Positions 1 to 10,033 of a stretch of DNA of 34,398 nucleotides are shown piece after piece. The DNA is taken from the NCBI GenBank assembly GCA_017462915.1, contig JAFTQG010000041.1, forward strand, positions 1 to 34,398, written 5' to 3'. The notes beneath the pieces were generated by a model. That model was not told the DNA's origin, did no database searches, and saw only the letters and a list, made by a program, of their open reading frames with translations. Source of the DNA: Prevotella sp. Lineage in GTDB: Bacteria > Bacteroidota > Bacteroidia > Bacteroidales > Bacteroidaceae. The translations under genes and the position numbers were made by a program. The stretch's first letter is position 1. Every line of letters starts with the position of its first letter.

Positions 1-1
1 A

Positions 2-97
2 GAGATTATTATAGCTGCATTCCAACGAAAGTATGGACTGAACATTAAGCCCATAATGGGGGCTTGGAATACCTATCTGGATATTAAACAGAAGTAA
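2..97 (+). CDS. C-terminal fragment of an unrecognised protein (starts before the window)
   Basis: An open frame enters from the left edge and ends at a TAA at 95-97, encoding about 31 residues that end in YLDIKQK. The next gene starts 6 bases later, so the two are probably co-transcribed. I do not recognise the family from this fragment. Calling it coding rests only on the open frame and the tight spacing. Confidence 0.45.
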   Translation, partial: EIIIAAFQRKYGLNIKPIMGAWNTYLDIKQK

Positions 98-103
98 CTT
101 TAA

Positions 104-616
104 ATGCTCACCTATATCTTCAACACCGCCCACTATAAAGAGGTTCTTTCTCGTGTGCCAAACGTGAAGTACAACCTTTGGATTGGAACGGCTGACATCA
201 AAGACCTCTATGTAGAGGAAGGCAAACAGAAGAAACCCTTTCTTGCTGTGCTTGCCTGTCTCATAAGGCGTGGCGTGGAGGTGAGACTCATTCACGCCAA
301 GGAACCTGGTTCAAAATTCAGAGAGGATTTTGACAAGTACCCTGTACTTTATGACCGACTGGAGCGTGTTCTATGTCCGCGTGTTCACTTTAAGATGATT
401 GTGTTCGATTGCAAGGAAGTTTATATCGGCAGTGCCAACCTCACGGGTGCTGGCATCGGTATGAAGACAGACCACAAACGAAACTTCGAAGCAGGCATTA
501 TGACAGATGAATCAGAAATTGTGGAACAGGCCATGAACCAGTTCGATGAGGTCTGGATTGGGAAACACTGCAAGGCTTGCAAACGAAGAGAGTATTGTTT
601 TGACCCAATAATATAA
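104..616 (+). CDS. Phospholipase D-like protein with a single HKD motif
   Basis: 170 aa. The sequence shows one HxKx4D motif (H95, K97, D102) followed by the typical IGSANLTGAG stretch (residues 108-117), which is the PLD-superfamily catalytic signature. Members hydrolyse phosphodiester bonds in lipids or nucleic acids. A protein with one HKD motif normally forms its active site as a dimer, as Nuc-type nucleases do. Near the C-terminus C156, C159 and C165 (with H155) could bind a metal, which hints at nucleic-acid work, but that is inference. No signal peptide is visible, so it is probably cytoplasmic. It lies 6 bases upstream of the HAD gene in a cluster that looks mobile-element derived. 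Substrate unknown. Confidence 0.75.
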   Translation: MLTYIFNTAHYKEVLSRVPNVKYNLWIGTADIKDLYVEEGKQKKPFLAVLACLIRRGVEVRLIHAKEPGSKFREDFDKYPVLYDRLERVLCPRVHFKMIVFDCKEVYIGSANLTGAGIGMKTDHKRNFEAGIMTDESEIVEQAMNQFDEVWIGKHCKACKRREYCFDPII

Positions 617-621
617 ACGAG

Positions 622-1137
622 ATGAATGATAAAATTATATTCCTTGATTTCGATGGTGTCCTGAACACGGAACACTATCAGAATTTTCTCTACCATGAAG
701 GACAAGTATGGCAGGATGAGCATGGTGCATTCTTCGACCCTGAAGCTATCGAGCAACTTCGCCGTATTATTAATGTCACTCATGCGGACATTGTTGTTGA
801 ATCATCATGGAAATATCTTGGCCTGGAAGCCATGCAAGAAATGTGGCAAGTCCGAAATCTACCAGGGCGAGTGATTGACATCACGCCTTCGACTGTAAGT
901 GATAGTTGGTTGCTCACAGCAAACCTTGATGGCCTTGACCCTGCGATGGGACATTGCAAGGGAATGGAAATCGCATCCTGGCTATCAGACAATGCTACTC
1001 AAGACATACAGTATGTCATCATTGATGATGAATACGTTATATTCGATTCTCAACTTCCGCATTTTATTCTTACAAATCCATATGATGGTATCACGGAAGA
1101 TGTCGCGAACAGGGCTATTTCCATCTTAATGAGCTAA
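622..1137 (+). CDS. HAD-superfamily protein of the Swiss-Army-Knife RNA-repair-associated type
   Basis: 171 aa. The N-terminus has the HAD nucleophile motif FLDFDGVLNT, with D9 and D11 as catalytic aspartates. Later come a motif-II-like S61 (VVESSW), K114 (HCKGMEI) and a motif-IV acidic pair D135-D136 (VIIDDE). This short cap-less layout matches the HAD domain found in 'Swiss Army Knife' RNA-repair proteins and in many phage and mobile-element proteins. The likely chemistry is phosphate removal, perhaps from nucleic-acid ends; the substrate is not shown by the sequence. It follows the PLD-like gene by 5 bases, so the pair probably form a small operon ending at the hairpin at 1246-1285. Confidence 0.7.
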   Translation: MNDKIIFLDFDGVLNTEHYQNFLYHEGQVWQDEHGAFFDPEAIEQLRRIINVTHADIVVESSWKYLGLEAMQEMWQVRNLPGRVIDITPSTVSDSWLLTANLDGLDPAMGHCKGMEIASWLSDNATQDIQYVIIDDEYVIFDSQLPHFILTNPYDGITEDVANRAISILMS

Positions 1138-1245
1138 TTCAACAAGATTTTTTGACTTCATCTTCCTCCGTCACGACTCGGCAAAGTTGAAGCAAGCTTC
1201 ACATTGCTCTCACTGCTCCATCGGTTCAAAAAACATTACTTTTTC

Positions 1246-1285
1246 AGACCTCTGCCACAAGTTGGCGGAGGTCTGTGTTTATTTT
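1246..1285 (+). terminator. Hairpin terminator after the PLD/HAD pair
   Basis: A 12-bp stem (1246-1257 with 1263-1274, one G-T pair, 5-base loop) is followed by a T-rich stretch. It lies 108 bases after the HAD stop codon. Nothing coding is seen between 1138 and 1245. Confidence 0.7.
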
Positions 1286-1313
1286 GCATCATAATTTGAA
1301 AAAAAGTAGTATT

Positions 1314-1664
1314 ATGGTTGACTTACACGACTATGACATTGAAATTATTGAAAAGGAGATTTTGTGGAAATACACCGACAATCGGTGTGACTATTAGCGA
1401 CTGACTCCGCTTTATGGTGATGGAGTTACGTTGCCGGCACTGGCCTTGCCATCGGATATAGACGAGAACTTTGACTCGTTTATCGGTATGGACTGTCTAC
1501 CGCCCGACAGGAATGAAGGGCTTGACCGAGGACTGACGAAGGACTTGCACCTTGTCAGTGCATTCCACAATCTCTTCGACCACACGAACTTCGCCATTAC
1601 GGATTTCATATATGTGCGGAAGTTTGAGACGGAAATCAATATTGATTCAACAAAAAAGTGTGAT
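1314..1664 (+). pseudogene. Remnant of an unrecognised protein, interrupted by an in-frame TAG
   Basis: An ATG at 1314 opens a frame of 27 codons that meets a TAG at 1395-1397. The same frame then stays open with protein-like composition (for example HNLFDHTNFAITDFIYVR) and runs without a stop into the next small gene at 1665. The simplest reading is a decayed gene whose first part is cut off by a nonsense codon. I do not recognise the family. It may be non-coding, since support is only continuity of frame and residue composition. Confidence 0.3.
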
Positions 1665-1847
1665 ATGACATACAAAGAACTTTTGGACAGCGTACAGTTT
1701 GAGGACGTGGGACCTCATATTGTTAGGATGTACCCAGACATGGCTTATTGTCTTGGCTGGTACAAAATCCATTTTGATATGCTACGTCAGATGCAACCTG
1801 TTTTCCACAAGAATACCAACGACATGGTATGCAGGATAACTGGATGA
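1665..1847 (+). CDS. Small unknown protein, 60 aa (possible remnant of a longer family)
   Basis: The ATG at 1665 gives a natural start (MTYKELLDSVQFEDVGPHI). The opening resembles the N-terminus of small Bacteroidales proteins that begin with a helical M-T-x-K-E-L-L segment, such as DUF6557-like proteins, but it is far shorter, so it may be truncated. Its TGA (1845-1847) overlaps the ATG of the next ORF (1844-1846) as ATGA, which suggests translational coupling. The frame is open upstream to 1398, so a longer product cannot be excluded. Function unknown. Confidence 0.4.
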   Translation: MTYKELLDSVQFEDVGPHIVRMYPDMAYCLGWYKIHFDMLRQMQPVFHKNTNDMVCRITG

Positions 1848-2143
1848 ATACCACAATCGAGCAATTAAGGAATCTCGTAATGGAAAGGAAAGAAACTATT
1901 CTCAATTTCGTGGTAAGGCCATTTTTTATCGTTCCGCGTCTTCAGGCATTCAAGGCACTTGACAGGCATGGCTACTGTCCTGCATTCAACAATATGCAGG
2001 AATGGGACGAGGCAATTCAGAAGATGATTGATGCCTTTGACTTGATGAAATATGCTGGAGGCACGCACACAGCCAATGAAGAGAAAACCATCGATGAAGG
2101 GTTGACACTCTTCTGCAAGTATTTCCGTAACCTTTGGGACTAA
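1844..2143 (+). CDS. Small unknown protein, phage-like, 99 aa
   Basis: The ATG at 1844 overlaps the previous stop as ATGA; an in-frame ATG at 1829 is also possible. The product is mostly helical with an aromatic C-terminus, LFCKYFRNLWD. A tail of the form LFxKYFxxLW after a helical stretch is something I associate with small phage proteins of unknown function, but that is recollection, not a search result. No signal peptide or membrane segment is seen. The polymerase-like gene follows 21 bases later in the same direction. Confidence 0.5.
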   Translation: MNTTIEQLRNLVMERKETILNFVVRPFFIVPRLQAFKALDRHGYCPAFNNMQEWDEAIQKMIDAFDLMKYAGGTHTANEEKTIDEGLTLFCKYFRNLWD

Positions 2144-2164
2144 CAACAGTACACTATACGAATT

Positions 2165-4593
2165 ATGAAGACCAAACAATTTGTACACCTGCATGTGCAT
2201 TCGCATTATTCCATTATGAACGGATGCAACACTGTTCAACAATTGGTGGATAGCGCCATAAAGAACCGAATGGAAGGCATGGCACTCACGGACACAGGGA
2301 ATATGTACGGCATCATGGAGTTCTTTGACTATGTGAGCAAAGTCAACTCAAAAAGGAAAGAGAGCAAGCAAAGACCATTTAAGCCTGTCATCGGTTGTGA
2401 ACTATACGTAGCAGAATACAGCACAAAAGAGCAAACGGAAGAGACAAGAGACCGAAAGGGTTACTGTTTGACAGTTCTTGCAAAGAATTTGACAGGTTAC
2501 AGAAATCTTGTGAAGTTAGTTAGCAATGCCCGGACAGACGGTTTTTATGCAAGTCCACGGACTGATCGAATAGAGTTAGAGAAGTATCGGGAGGGGCTGA
2601 TTGTCTGCTCGGGTGGTATTGAAAGCGAGGTTTCACCCATGCCATGAAGGAGGACATGAAGGCGTTAGAAGAAACAATCAAATGGTATAGGAATATCTTT
2701 GTCGATGACTACTATATAGAATTACAACGATATACCCATCAAGGAGTTAAAAATCATGATAACCTAACGAATGAACAGGAGAAGGTAAATCAGATTCTCT
2801 TATGGAAAGCTAAAGAACTTGGCGTTGAGGTCATAGGTACCAATGATGTACGATTTATAACCAAATTCTACGCAGAAGCAAATGAGTACCAAAATCGGAT
2901 AGCATTATGTGATTCTATGCCGCAAGTCTGGCAAGAAGCCAATAATTAGAAATGGTTGAAGAGTAGAAGCGACATGAATGAGTTGTTTGCCGACATCCCT
3001 GAAGCCATCGACAATACAGTGGAAATTCTGGAAAAGGTGGAATTCTATGATATTCATCATGCTCCCATTTATCCACAAATCGCCATGAAGGGTAATTCTG
3101 GCAATGTTCAAGAGCAGTCTGAGTATGGTAGCCTGTGTGAGTTGGTCTATGAGAAGGCCAAACAAATCTATGGCTGTCCACTACCTGAAGAAGTTGATGA
3201 ACGTCTGCGTTTTGAACTTGAGGTTATCAAAGAGAATAATGCATCCAGCTACTTCCTCTTCATACAGGAACTTGTTGTCGTTGCCACAGAACAACTTGAT
3301 GTGTTGGTCGGTCCTGGGCGCGGATCTACGGCTGGCTGTCTGGTGGCATACTGTCTGGGAATTACCAAGATAGATCCCTTAAAACACGACCTGCTATTTG
3401 AAAGGTTTCTCTGTCCCGGACATCCATCCATGCCAGATATTGACCTCGATTTTGATGAAGAAGGACGGACTCGGATAATAGACTGGCTGGAACAGAAATA
3501 CGGAAAGGAATGTTGTGCACATATCATCACTTTTGCAAGGATGTCTGCCAGAAAAGCTTTTATGTCTGTGGCTCAGGTGGAAGGACTTTCTCCATCACTC
3601 ACAAACAGTATTGGCGAAATTTTATATGGGGTCAATTGTGGATTGGCGAATCTAATCAAGACTTCTACAGCTTTGAAGAAAATGATGCGATCAGATGCAA
3701 CAATCCAAAAAGTGTTCCAAATTGCACAGATGCTGGAAGGAACAGTCTGTGATACAGGCCTCCATGCTTGTGGATATGTCATTAGCAATAACCCTGTTGA
3801 TGATTATGCTCCAACTTCGATGGTGACAGCATCCGATTGTAACAGGGGTATATGCCGTTGTGTACAGTACGATGGCTATCATGTGGAATCAACAGGATTG
3901 GTTAAGATGGATTTCCTGTGTTTTGACAAACTTACTCAGCAGAAGGCAATCTGCGAAAGAATAAAGGCTTCTCGGGGTATAGACATCAACCTTGACCTCA
4001 TCCCTACAGATGATGTCAAGACATTTGAACTATTCCAAAAAGGAGAAACACAAGGCGTATTTCTTTTCGAGACAGAGGGCATGAGGAAGTATCTTCGCAA
4101 ACTGCGACCCACTCAGTTTGGAGATTTGGTTTTTCTGAATGCCATCTACCGTCCAGGAATAATGAACAAGATTCCCACATTAATCGCTCAGAAGACAGGC
4201 CGGAAAGAAATCCGTTATGCCATCCCCTGTATGGAAAAGTACCTGCACGATACTTATGGCATTTTGGTTTACCAAGAACAGTTGATGCTACTATCCAGAC
4301 AGATTGCTGATTTTAGCAGAGAAGAAAGTTATAAATTGCGAAAGGCTTTGGGCAACAAGAAATTTAAGGAGTTGGAAGACCTGAAAATCAAATTCATTAC
4401 TGGTGGCCTGAAGAATGGGTACGCGAAGAGTGTTCTCATGAAGATTTGGAACGATTGGGAAAAGTCTGGAACATATCTCTTCAACAAAGCCCATGCCGTT
4501 TGCTACTCATGGATTGCCTACCAGACTGCCTACTTGAAAGCCAACTACCCAACAGAGTTTGCAGAAGTAATGTTAAGTGAAAAACAGATATAA
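2165..4593 (+). pseudogene. DNA polymerase III alpha subunit-like (DnaE family), broken by a frameshift and a nonsense codon
   Basis: Three adjacent pieces read as one DnaE-type protein of about 810 codons. The N-terminal PHP domain starts with HLHVHSHYSIMNGC. The frame is lost near 2630, where a T-run looks one base short: adding one T restores E-V-F-T-H-A-M-K. A second interruption is an in-frame TAG at 2947-2949, before KWLKSRSDMNELF. The palm retains GPGRGSTAGCLVAYCLGI and PDIDLDFDEE, with catalytic-type Asp codons at 3436, 3442 and 3448, plus VKMDFLCFDKLTQ. The protein ends soon after YQTAYLKANYPTEF, so the C-terminal duplex-binding and OB regions of a full DnaE (over 1000 aa) are absent. 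It is an accessory copy, not the replicative polymerase. Sequencing error could explain the frameshift but less easily both lesions. Confidence 0.8.
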
Positions 4594-4597
4594 CGGA

Positions 4598-5584
4598 ATG
4601 AAGATAGAAACCCAAATTAAATCCATGCTGACAGAGATGTCTGAAGGCATCTATGAAAAGGAGCATATTCTCGCCATGGCACTGTTGAACGCTATAGCAG
4701 GAGAGAGCGTCTTCCTTCTCGGCCCTCCTGGTACAGCCAAGAGTTTGGTGGCACGTCGGTTGAAACTGGCATTCAAAGATGGTAACGCCTTTGAATACCT
4801 GATGTCTCGTTTCTCTACGCCAGATGAAATCTTTGGCCCAGTATCTATATCTCTCCTAAAGAACGAGGACCGATACGAGCGTGTTGTGGACGGTTTCCTG
4901 CCCACGGCAGCTGTTGTATTCCTTGATGAAATATGGAAAGCCAGTCCTTCCATACAGAATGCCTTGCTGACGGCCATCAACGAGCGCGTCTTCCAAAACG
5001 GGCGAAACACTTTGTCGTTGCCTATGAAAGCTCTGATTGCAGCAAGTAACGAACTTCCTGCTGAGGACGAAGGGCTGGAGGCTCTTTGGGATAGATTCCT
5101 TGTGCGCATGGTGTCAAACTGCATCCAGACAGGAAACGTATTCTACAAGATGATTCGGCAGAAATCCATTAGTGCCATTGTCATCCCTACAGACTTGCAG
5201 ATAACGGATGAGGTCTATGAATCATGGCAACATGACATCAACCTCATTGCTATACCCGATGACGTATGTAAGGCAATATCAGCCATCAGGAAACGACTGA
5301 AGGAGGAAGTGACGCAGGAAGGACACAAGGACATGAACTACTATGTGTCTGACCGACGATGGAAAAAGTGTTTCCATCTCATGCAGACGGCATCATTCCT
5401 GAATGGGCGTAAAGCCATTGACATGACAGACATACCCATCCTTTTCCATTGCCTTTGGAATACGGCAGAAGTCATACCAACATCCTTCATGAGATGGCTC
5501 ATTACAAACACAAGCATCACCGAAAGTCCTTTTGGAAGTTCCTTTCACAGCTTCTTGGAGAGGATGCTGAAACACAGAAAATAG
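4598..5584 (+). CDS. MoxR/RavA-type AAA+ ATPase, with a 3' end that appears rearranged
   Basis: 328 aa from the ATG at 4598, five bases after the polymerase stop. An upstream in-frame GTG at 4577 would overlap that gene and looks less likely. The sequence has Walker A (GPPGTAKS), Walker B (VVFLDEIWKAS), sensor-1 (AASNELP) and an arginine-finger region (ALWDRFLVR), in RavA/MoxR order. These ATPases remodel partner proteins, usually with a VWA-domain partner encoded next door; none is present here. E. coli RavA is about 500 aa, so the C-terminal part is missing. Family-like sequence ends near 5460 (LFHCLWNTAEVIP). The remaining residues look like an out-of-frame reading of a different gene fragment. 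Confidence 0.7.
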   Translation: MKIETQIKSMLTEMSEGIYEKEHILAMALLNAIAGESVFLLGPPGTAKSLVARRLKLAFKDGNAFEYLMSRFSTPDEIFGPVSISLLKNEDRYERVVDGFLPTAAVVFLDEIWKASPSIQNALLTAINERVFQNGRNTLSLPMKALIAASNELPAEDEGLEALWDRFLVRMVSNCIQTGNVFYKMIRQKSISAIVIPTDLQITDEVYESWQHDINLIAIPDDVCKAISAIRKRLKEEVTQEGHKDMNYYVSDRRWKKCFHLMQTASFLNGRKAIDMTDIPILFHCLWNTAEVIPTSFMRWLITNTSITESPFGSSFHSFLERMLKHRK

Positions 5585-5640
5585 ATATGGACATGGTACT
5601 TTCAAAATACTGGCAACAAATAAAATACCTAATGAAGTGA
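5470..5640 (+). pseudogene. Fragment of a YgjP/SprT-like zinc metallopeptidase
   Basis: In a different frame from the ATPase, bases 5470-5640 encode ILHEMAHYKHKHHRKSFWKF and about 30 further residues up to a TGA. HExxH followed by a basic stretch and H-x2-[KS]-FW is the core of YgjP/DUF45- and SprT-like zinc metallopeptidases. Only the end of such a domain is present, with no start codon of its own, so it is a remnant fused by deletion to the ATPase gene. An alternative is one ancestral gene with a single frameshift, but the two parts belong to different families. Confidence 0.5.
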
Positions 5641-5736
5641 TTTAAAATATAACTATGTATATTTGCCATAACAGGGATGAAAAAAGGAGAATATATACGT
5701 TTTTTCAGAAAGAATGTCATTTTCCATATAAAAATA

Positions 5737-5768
5737 TTTGGTGATAAATAGAAAAAACTATATCTTTG
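5737..5768 (+). promoter_or_regulatory. Bacteroidetes-type promoter of the thiamine operon
   Basis: TTTG at 5737-5740 and TATCTTTG at 5761-5768 are separated by 20 bases. This is the exact -33/-7 arrangement (TTTG, TAnnTTTG) used by the Bacteroidetes primary sigma factor. Transcription would start a few bases before the TPP riboswitch. Confidence 0.85.
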
Positions 5769-5783
5769 CAACGAAAAGAAATA

Positions 5784-5870
5784 CTCGGGGTGCTTCCGAT
5801 ACTTGATATTCATGTATGGAGGCTGAGATTATACCCATTGACCTGATGCAGATAATGCTGCCGTAGGAAA
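5784..5870 (+). promoter_or_regulatory. TPP riboswitch (THI element)
   Basis: The conserved aptamer parts occur in order: CTCGGGGTGC (5784-5793), GGCTGAGATTATACCC (5821-5836), ACCTGATGCAGATAATGC (5841-5858) and CCGTAGGAAA (5861-5870). They match the GGGGUGC, GGCUGAGA-AUACCC, ACCUGAUCUGGAUAAUGC and GCGUAGGGAA blocks of the family. It binds thiamine pyrophosphate and represses the biosynthesis genes downstream. Confidence 0.95.
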
Positions 5871-5910
5871 AATGAGAATGATTCTATCATTTATCACAAA
5901 AAGAACTTAC

Positions 5911-5953
5911 CCGGGTGATGACCAGACGATGTCATTATCCGGATATTTTTTTA
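5911..5953 (+). terminator. Terminator hairpin of the TPP riboswitch expression platform
   Basis: A 12-bp stem, CCGGGTGATGAC (5911-5922) with GTCATTATCCGG (5931-5942), has two G-T pairs and an 8-base loop. It is followed by ATATTTTTTTA. It lies between the aptamer and thiS, so the simplest model is premature termination when TPP is bound. About 50 bases remain before the thiS start. Confidence 0.8.
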
Positions 5954-6003
5954 TAATGGCATAATCCCCTAAGTAGTGTTTTCTGAAATTAAACTTAAGG
6001 ATT

Positions 6004-6201
6004 ATGCAAATCAAAATCAACAACAAAGACGTTTGCACGGAAGCAAGCAACATGCTTGAACTGGCACAGGAACTGAATTTACCTGAGCGTGGTATTGCCA
6101 TGGCATTGGGAACAAATATGGTATCGAGGGATGTATGGAGCACTACAGAGTTGCAGGAAGGCGACAGCGTGATTGTGATAAAAGCCGCATGTGGAGGATA
6201 A
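6004..6201 (+). CDS. thiS: Sulfur carrier protein ThiS
   Basis: 65 aa, the normal ThiS size, with a ubiquitin-like pattern and the essential C-terminal Gly-Gly (ends KAACGG). The terminal glycine is adenylated by the ThiF-type enzyme and converted to a thiocarboxylate, which ThiG uses as sulfur donor for the thiazole ring. It is the first gene after the TPP riboswitch, and thiE starts 6 bases after its stop, so it is translated from the riboswitch-controlled message. The start at 6004 is the only suitable ATG. Confidence 0.93.
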   Translation: MQIKINNKDVCTEASNMLELAQELNLPERGIAMALGTNMVSRDVWSTTELQEGDSVIVIKAACGG

Positions 6202-6207
6202 TGCCCA

Positions 6208-6831
6208 ATGATACAGTTTATTTCACATTATACTGAAAGATATTCCTACCTTGACTCCATACGTTTAGCCCTTAGAGGAGGATGCCGATGGGTGCAACTG
6301 CGTATGAAAGAAGCATCCTATGATGAGATCAAGTCTGTGGCGATTGAGGCACAACAGTTGTGTCATGATGCAGGAGCCACGTTTATCATTGACGACCATG
6401 TGGAACTGGTAAAGGAGCTTCATGCCGATGGTGTACATCTTGGCATGAAAGATATGCCTATAGCTGATGCCAGAAGACTGTTAGGTCTGGATTTTATCAT
6501 AGGCGGCACTGCCAATACCATCGATGATGTGAGGCTACATTATACTGCCGGTGCAAGCTATATTGGGTGTGGCCCGTTCCGTTTTACAACGACAAAGAAA
6601 GGACTGGCACCTGTACTTGGACTGGAAGGTTATCATGATATCATGCAAGCCATGACAGCAGAAGGCATAAGACTTCCTGTAGTGGCTATAGGAGGCATTA
6701 CAGCAGAAGATATTCCAGACATCATACGCACTGGTATAGATGGAGTTGCTGTCAGTGGTACAGTGTTGCGAGCCAGCGACCCTGTAGCGGAGATGCAGAG
6801 ACTCATTGCCTTTACAGAAGAAAAGTTTTAA
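6208..6831 (+). CDS. thiE: Thiamine phosphate synthase ThiE
   Basis: 207 aa, standard length for ThiE. It joins HMP-pyrophosphate and thiazole phosphate to make thiamine phosphate. Visible family motifs are WVQLRMKEA (pyrophosphate/substrate binding), DDHVELVKELHADGVHLG, the loop CGPFRFTTTKKG (the GPxxxTxTK-type motif of true ThiE) and the phosphate-binding VVAIGGI near the C-terminus. This copy keeps the full catalytic set, unlike the second family member at 11472-12044, so it is the likely true synthase of the operon. Confidence 0.93.
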   Translation: MIQFISHYTERYSYLDSIRLALRGGCRWVQLRMKEASYDEIKSVAIEAQQLCHDAGATFIIDDHVELVKELHADGVHLGMKDMPIADARRLLGLDFIIGGTANTIDDVRLHYTAGASYIGCGPFRFTTTKKGLAPVLGLEGYHDIMQAMTAEGIRLPVVAIGGITAEDIPDIIRTGIDGVAVSGTVLRASDPVAEMQRLIAFTEEKF

Positions 6832-6849
6832 CACCATACATATATTACT

Positions 6850-7632
6850 ATGAGTAAATTGATTATTGCGGGAAGAGAATTCAATTCCCGTCTGTTTCTT
6901 GGAACAGGAAAGTTCAACAACAACAATCTTATGGCAGAGGCCATAAAGGCCAGCGAAACGGAAATGGTCACTGTAGCTATGAAACGTGTGGAACTGGAGG
7001 ACAGCAATGATGACCTGCTGACTCACATCACACAGAACCAGAATATACAGCTGTTACCGAACACATCCGGTGTGCGTAATGCTGAGGAGGCTGTATTTGC
7101 AGCCCAGATGGCGCGTGAGGCATTTGGCACGAATTGGCTGAAACTGGAGATTCATCCTGACCCACGTTATCTTCTGCCAGACTCTGTAGAGACACTGAAA
7201 GCCACAGAGCAACTTGTGAAACTTGGTTTTGTGGTGTTGCCATATTGTCAAGCAGACCCTACACTGTGTAAACATCTTGAAGAGGCAGGGGCTGCCACTG
7301 TCATGCCGTTGGCTGCACCTATCGGTACCAACAAGGGGCTGCGTATGAAAGATTTTCTGCAGATCATCATCGAACAGGCTACTGTTCCTGTAGTCGTTGA
7401 TGCTGGTATCGGTGCACCGAGCCATGCGGCAGAAGCCATGGAGATGGGTGCCGACTGTTGTCTGGTGAATACCGCCATAGCCGTGGCTGGCGATCCTGTT
7501 CAGATGGCCATGGCTTTCAGGGAAGCCGTAATAGCCGGTCGTCGCGCTTACGAGGCCGGTCTTGGAGCCGTAAGCGACTCAGCAGAGGCAAGTTCGCCAC
7601 TGACTGCTTTTCTTGATTCAACAACACTTTGA
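6850..7632 (+). CDS. thiG: Thiazole synthase ThiG
   Basis: 260 aa, close to the usual length. ThiG builds thiazole phosphate from deoxyxylulose 5-phosphate, dehydroglycine and ThiS thiocarboxylate. The Schiff-base lysine lies in WLKLE (K98). [23 protein letters not shown] and GVNTAIA-type phosphate-binding segments (here [13 protein letters not shown]) are intact. Dehydroglycine would come from the ThiH of the same operon, the anaerobic route, which suits a gut- or rumen-type Bacteroidales. Spacing to thiC is 15 bases. Confidence 0.94.
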   Translation: MSKLIIAGREFNSRLFLGTGKFNNNNLMAEAIKASETEMVTVAMKRVELEDSNDDLLTHITQNQNIQLLPNTSGVRNAEEAVFAAQMAREAFGTNWLKLEIHPDPRYLLPDSVETLKATEQLVKLGFVVLPYCQADPTLCKHLEEAGAATVMPLAAPIGTNKGLRMKDFLQIIIEQATVPVVVDAGIGAPSHAAEAMEMGADCCLVNTAIAVAGDPVQMAMAFREAVIAGRRAYEAGLGAVSDSAEASSPLTAFLDSTTL

Positions 7633-9336
<1,704 letters not shown>

Positions 9337-9340
9337 GCTT

Positions 9341-10033
9341 ATGGAATCAAGATACGCCAGGCAAATTGCGTTGCCGGAAATCGGCGAAGAAGGCCAGCGT
9401 CTGCTGGAGGAAGCACGTATACTCATAGTGGGCGTAGGCGGTCTTGGATCGCCTGTTGCCCTGTATCTTGCCGGTGCAGGGGTAGGTACTATAGGTCTTG
9501 TGGACGACGATACCGTAAACATCAGTAATCTGCAACGTCAAGTGCTTTACGAGGAGCAACAGACAGGCTTGCCAAAAGTTCAGTGCGCAAGGGAGAGGTT
9601 ACTGTCTATCAACAGTGGCATCACGGTCACCCCCTATGTCGAACAGCTCACCGTGCAGAATGCCGAACGGATTATCAGTGACTATGACATCATCATAGAC
9701 GGTACAGACAACTTCTCCGCTCGCTATCTCATGAGCGATGTATGCCACGCACTCGGAAAGCCTATGATATACGGTGCAATATGTGCCTTTGACGGTCAGG
9801 TCAGCGTCTTGTGCAAAGGTCATGCCACTTACCGCACTCTTTATCCCGATGAGGCTGGCACTCTTGCCATGCCACATCCCGGGAAAGAGGTGGTAGGAGT
9901 GACACCAGCCGTCGTGGGTAGTGTACAGGCCAATCAGGCATTACAGCTTATATGCGGATACGGCGAACCGCTCATAGACCGTCTGTGGACCATAGACCTG
10001 CGCACCATGCAGACGTTTATAGTCAATATTTGA
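9341..10033 (+). CDS. thiF: ThiF/MoeB-type adenylyltransferase for ThiS
   Basis: 230 aa. The nucleotide-binding motif GVGGLGSP (31-38), NISNLQRQ (60-67) and DGTDNFSARY are typical of the E1-like HesA/MoeB/ThiF family. By position between thiC and thiH it should adenylate the ThiS C-terminus. The five cysteines (82, 133, 147, 157, 204) form no CxxC pair, so the zinc site of E. coli ThiF is absent, as is a cysteine at the crossover-loop position that follows the zinc-binding region. The protein also ends early. The adenylation core is intact, so this looks like a zinc-less subtype rather than a broken gene, but that is inference. Confidence 0.88.
   Translation: MESRYARQIALPEIGEEGQRLLEEARILIVGVGGLGSPVALYLAGAGVGTIGLVDDDTVNISNLQRQVLYEEQQTGLPKVQCARERLLSINSGITVTPYVEQLTVQNAERIISDYDIIIDGTDNFSARYLMSDVCHALGKPMIYGAICAFDGQVSVLCKGHATYRTLYPDEAGTLAMPHPGKEVVGVTPAVVGSVQANQALQLICGYGEPLIDRLWTIDLRTMQTFIVNI

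Noticed and set aside
2947-2949. Amber recoding (TAG read as an amino acid) as the explanation of the broken polymerase
   Set aside because: The gene also has a frameshift near 2630, which recoding does not explain, and no suppressor tRNA is seen in the window. Decay is simpler; the idea is kept only as a low-interest check.
6004-6201. ThiS as a MoaD or other ubiquitin-like protein
   Set aside because: Its place between a TPP riboswitch and thiE-thiG, together with its size, settles it as ThiS.
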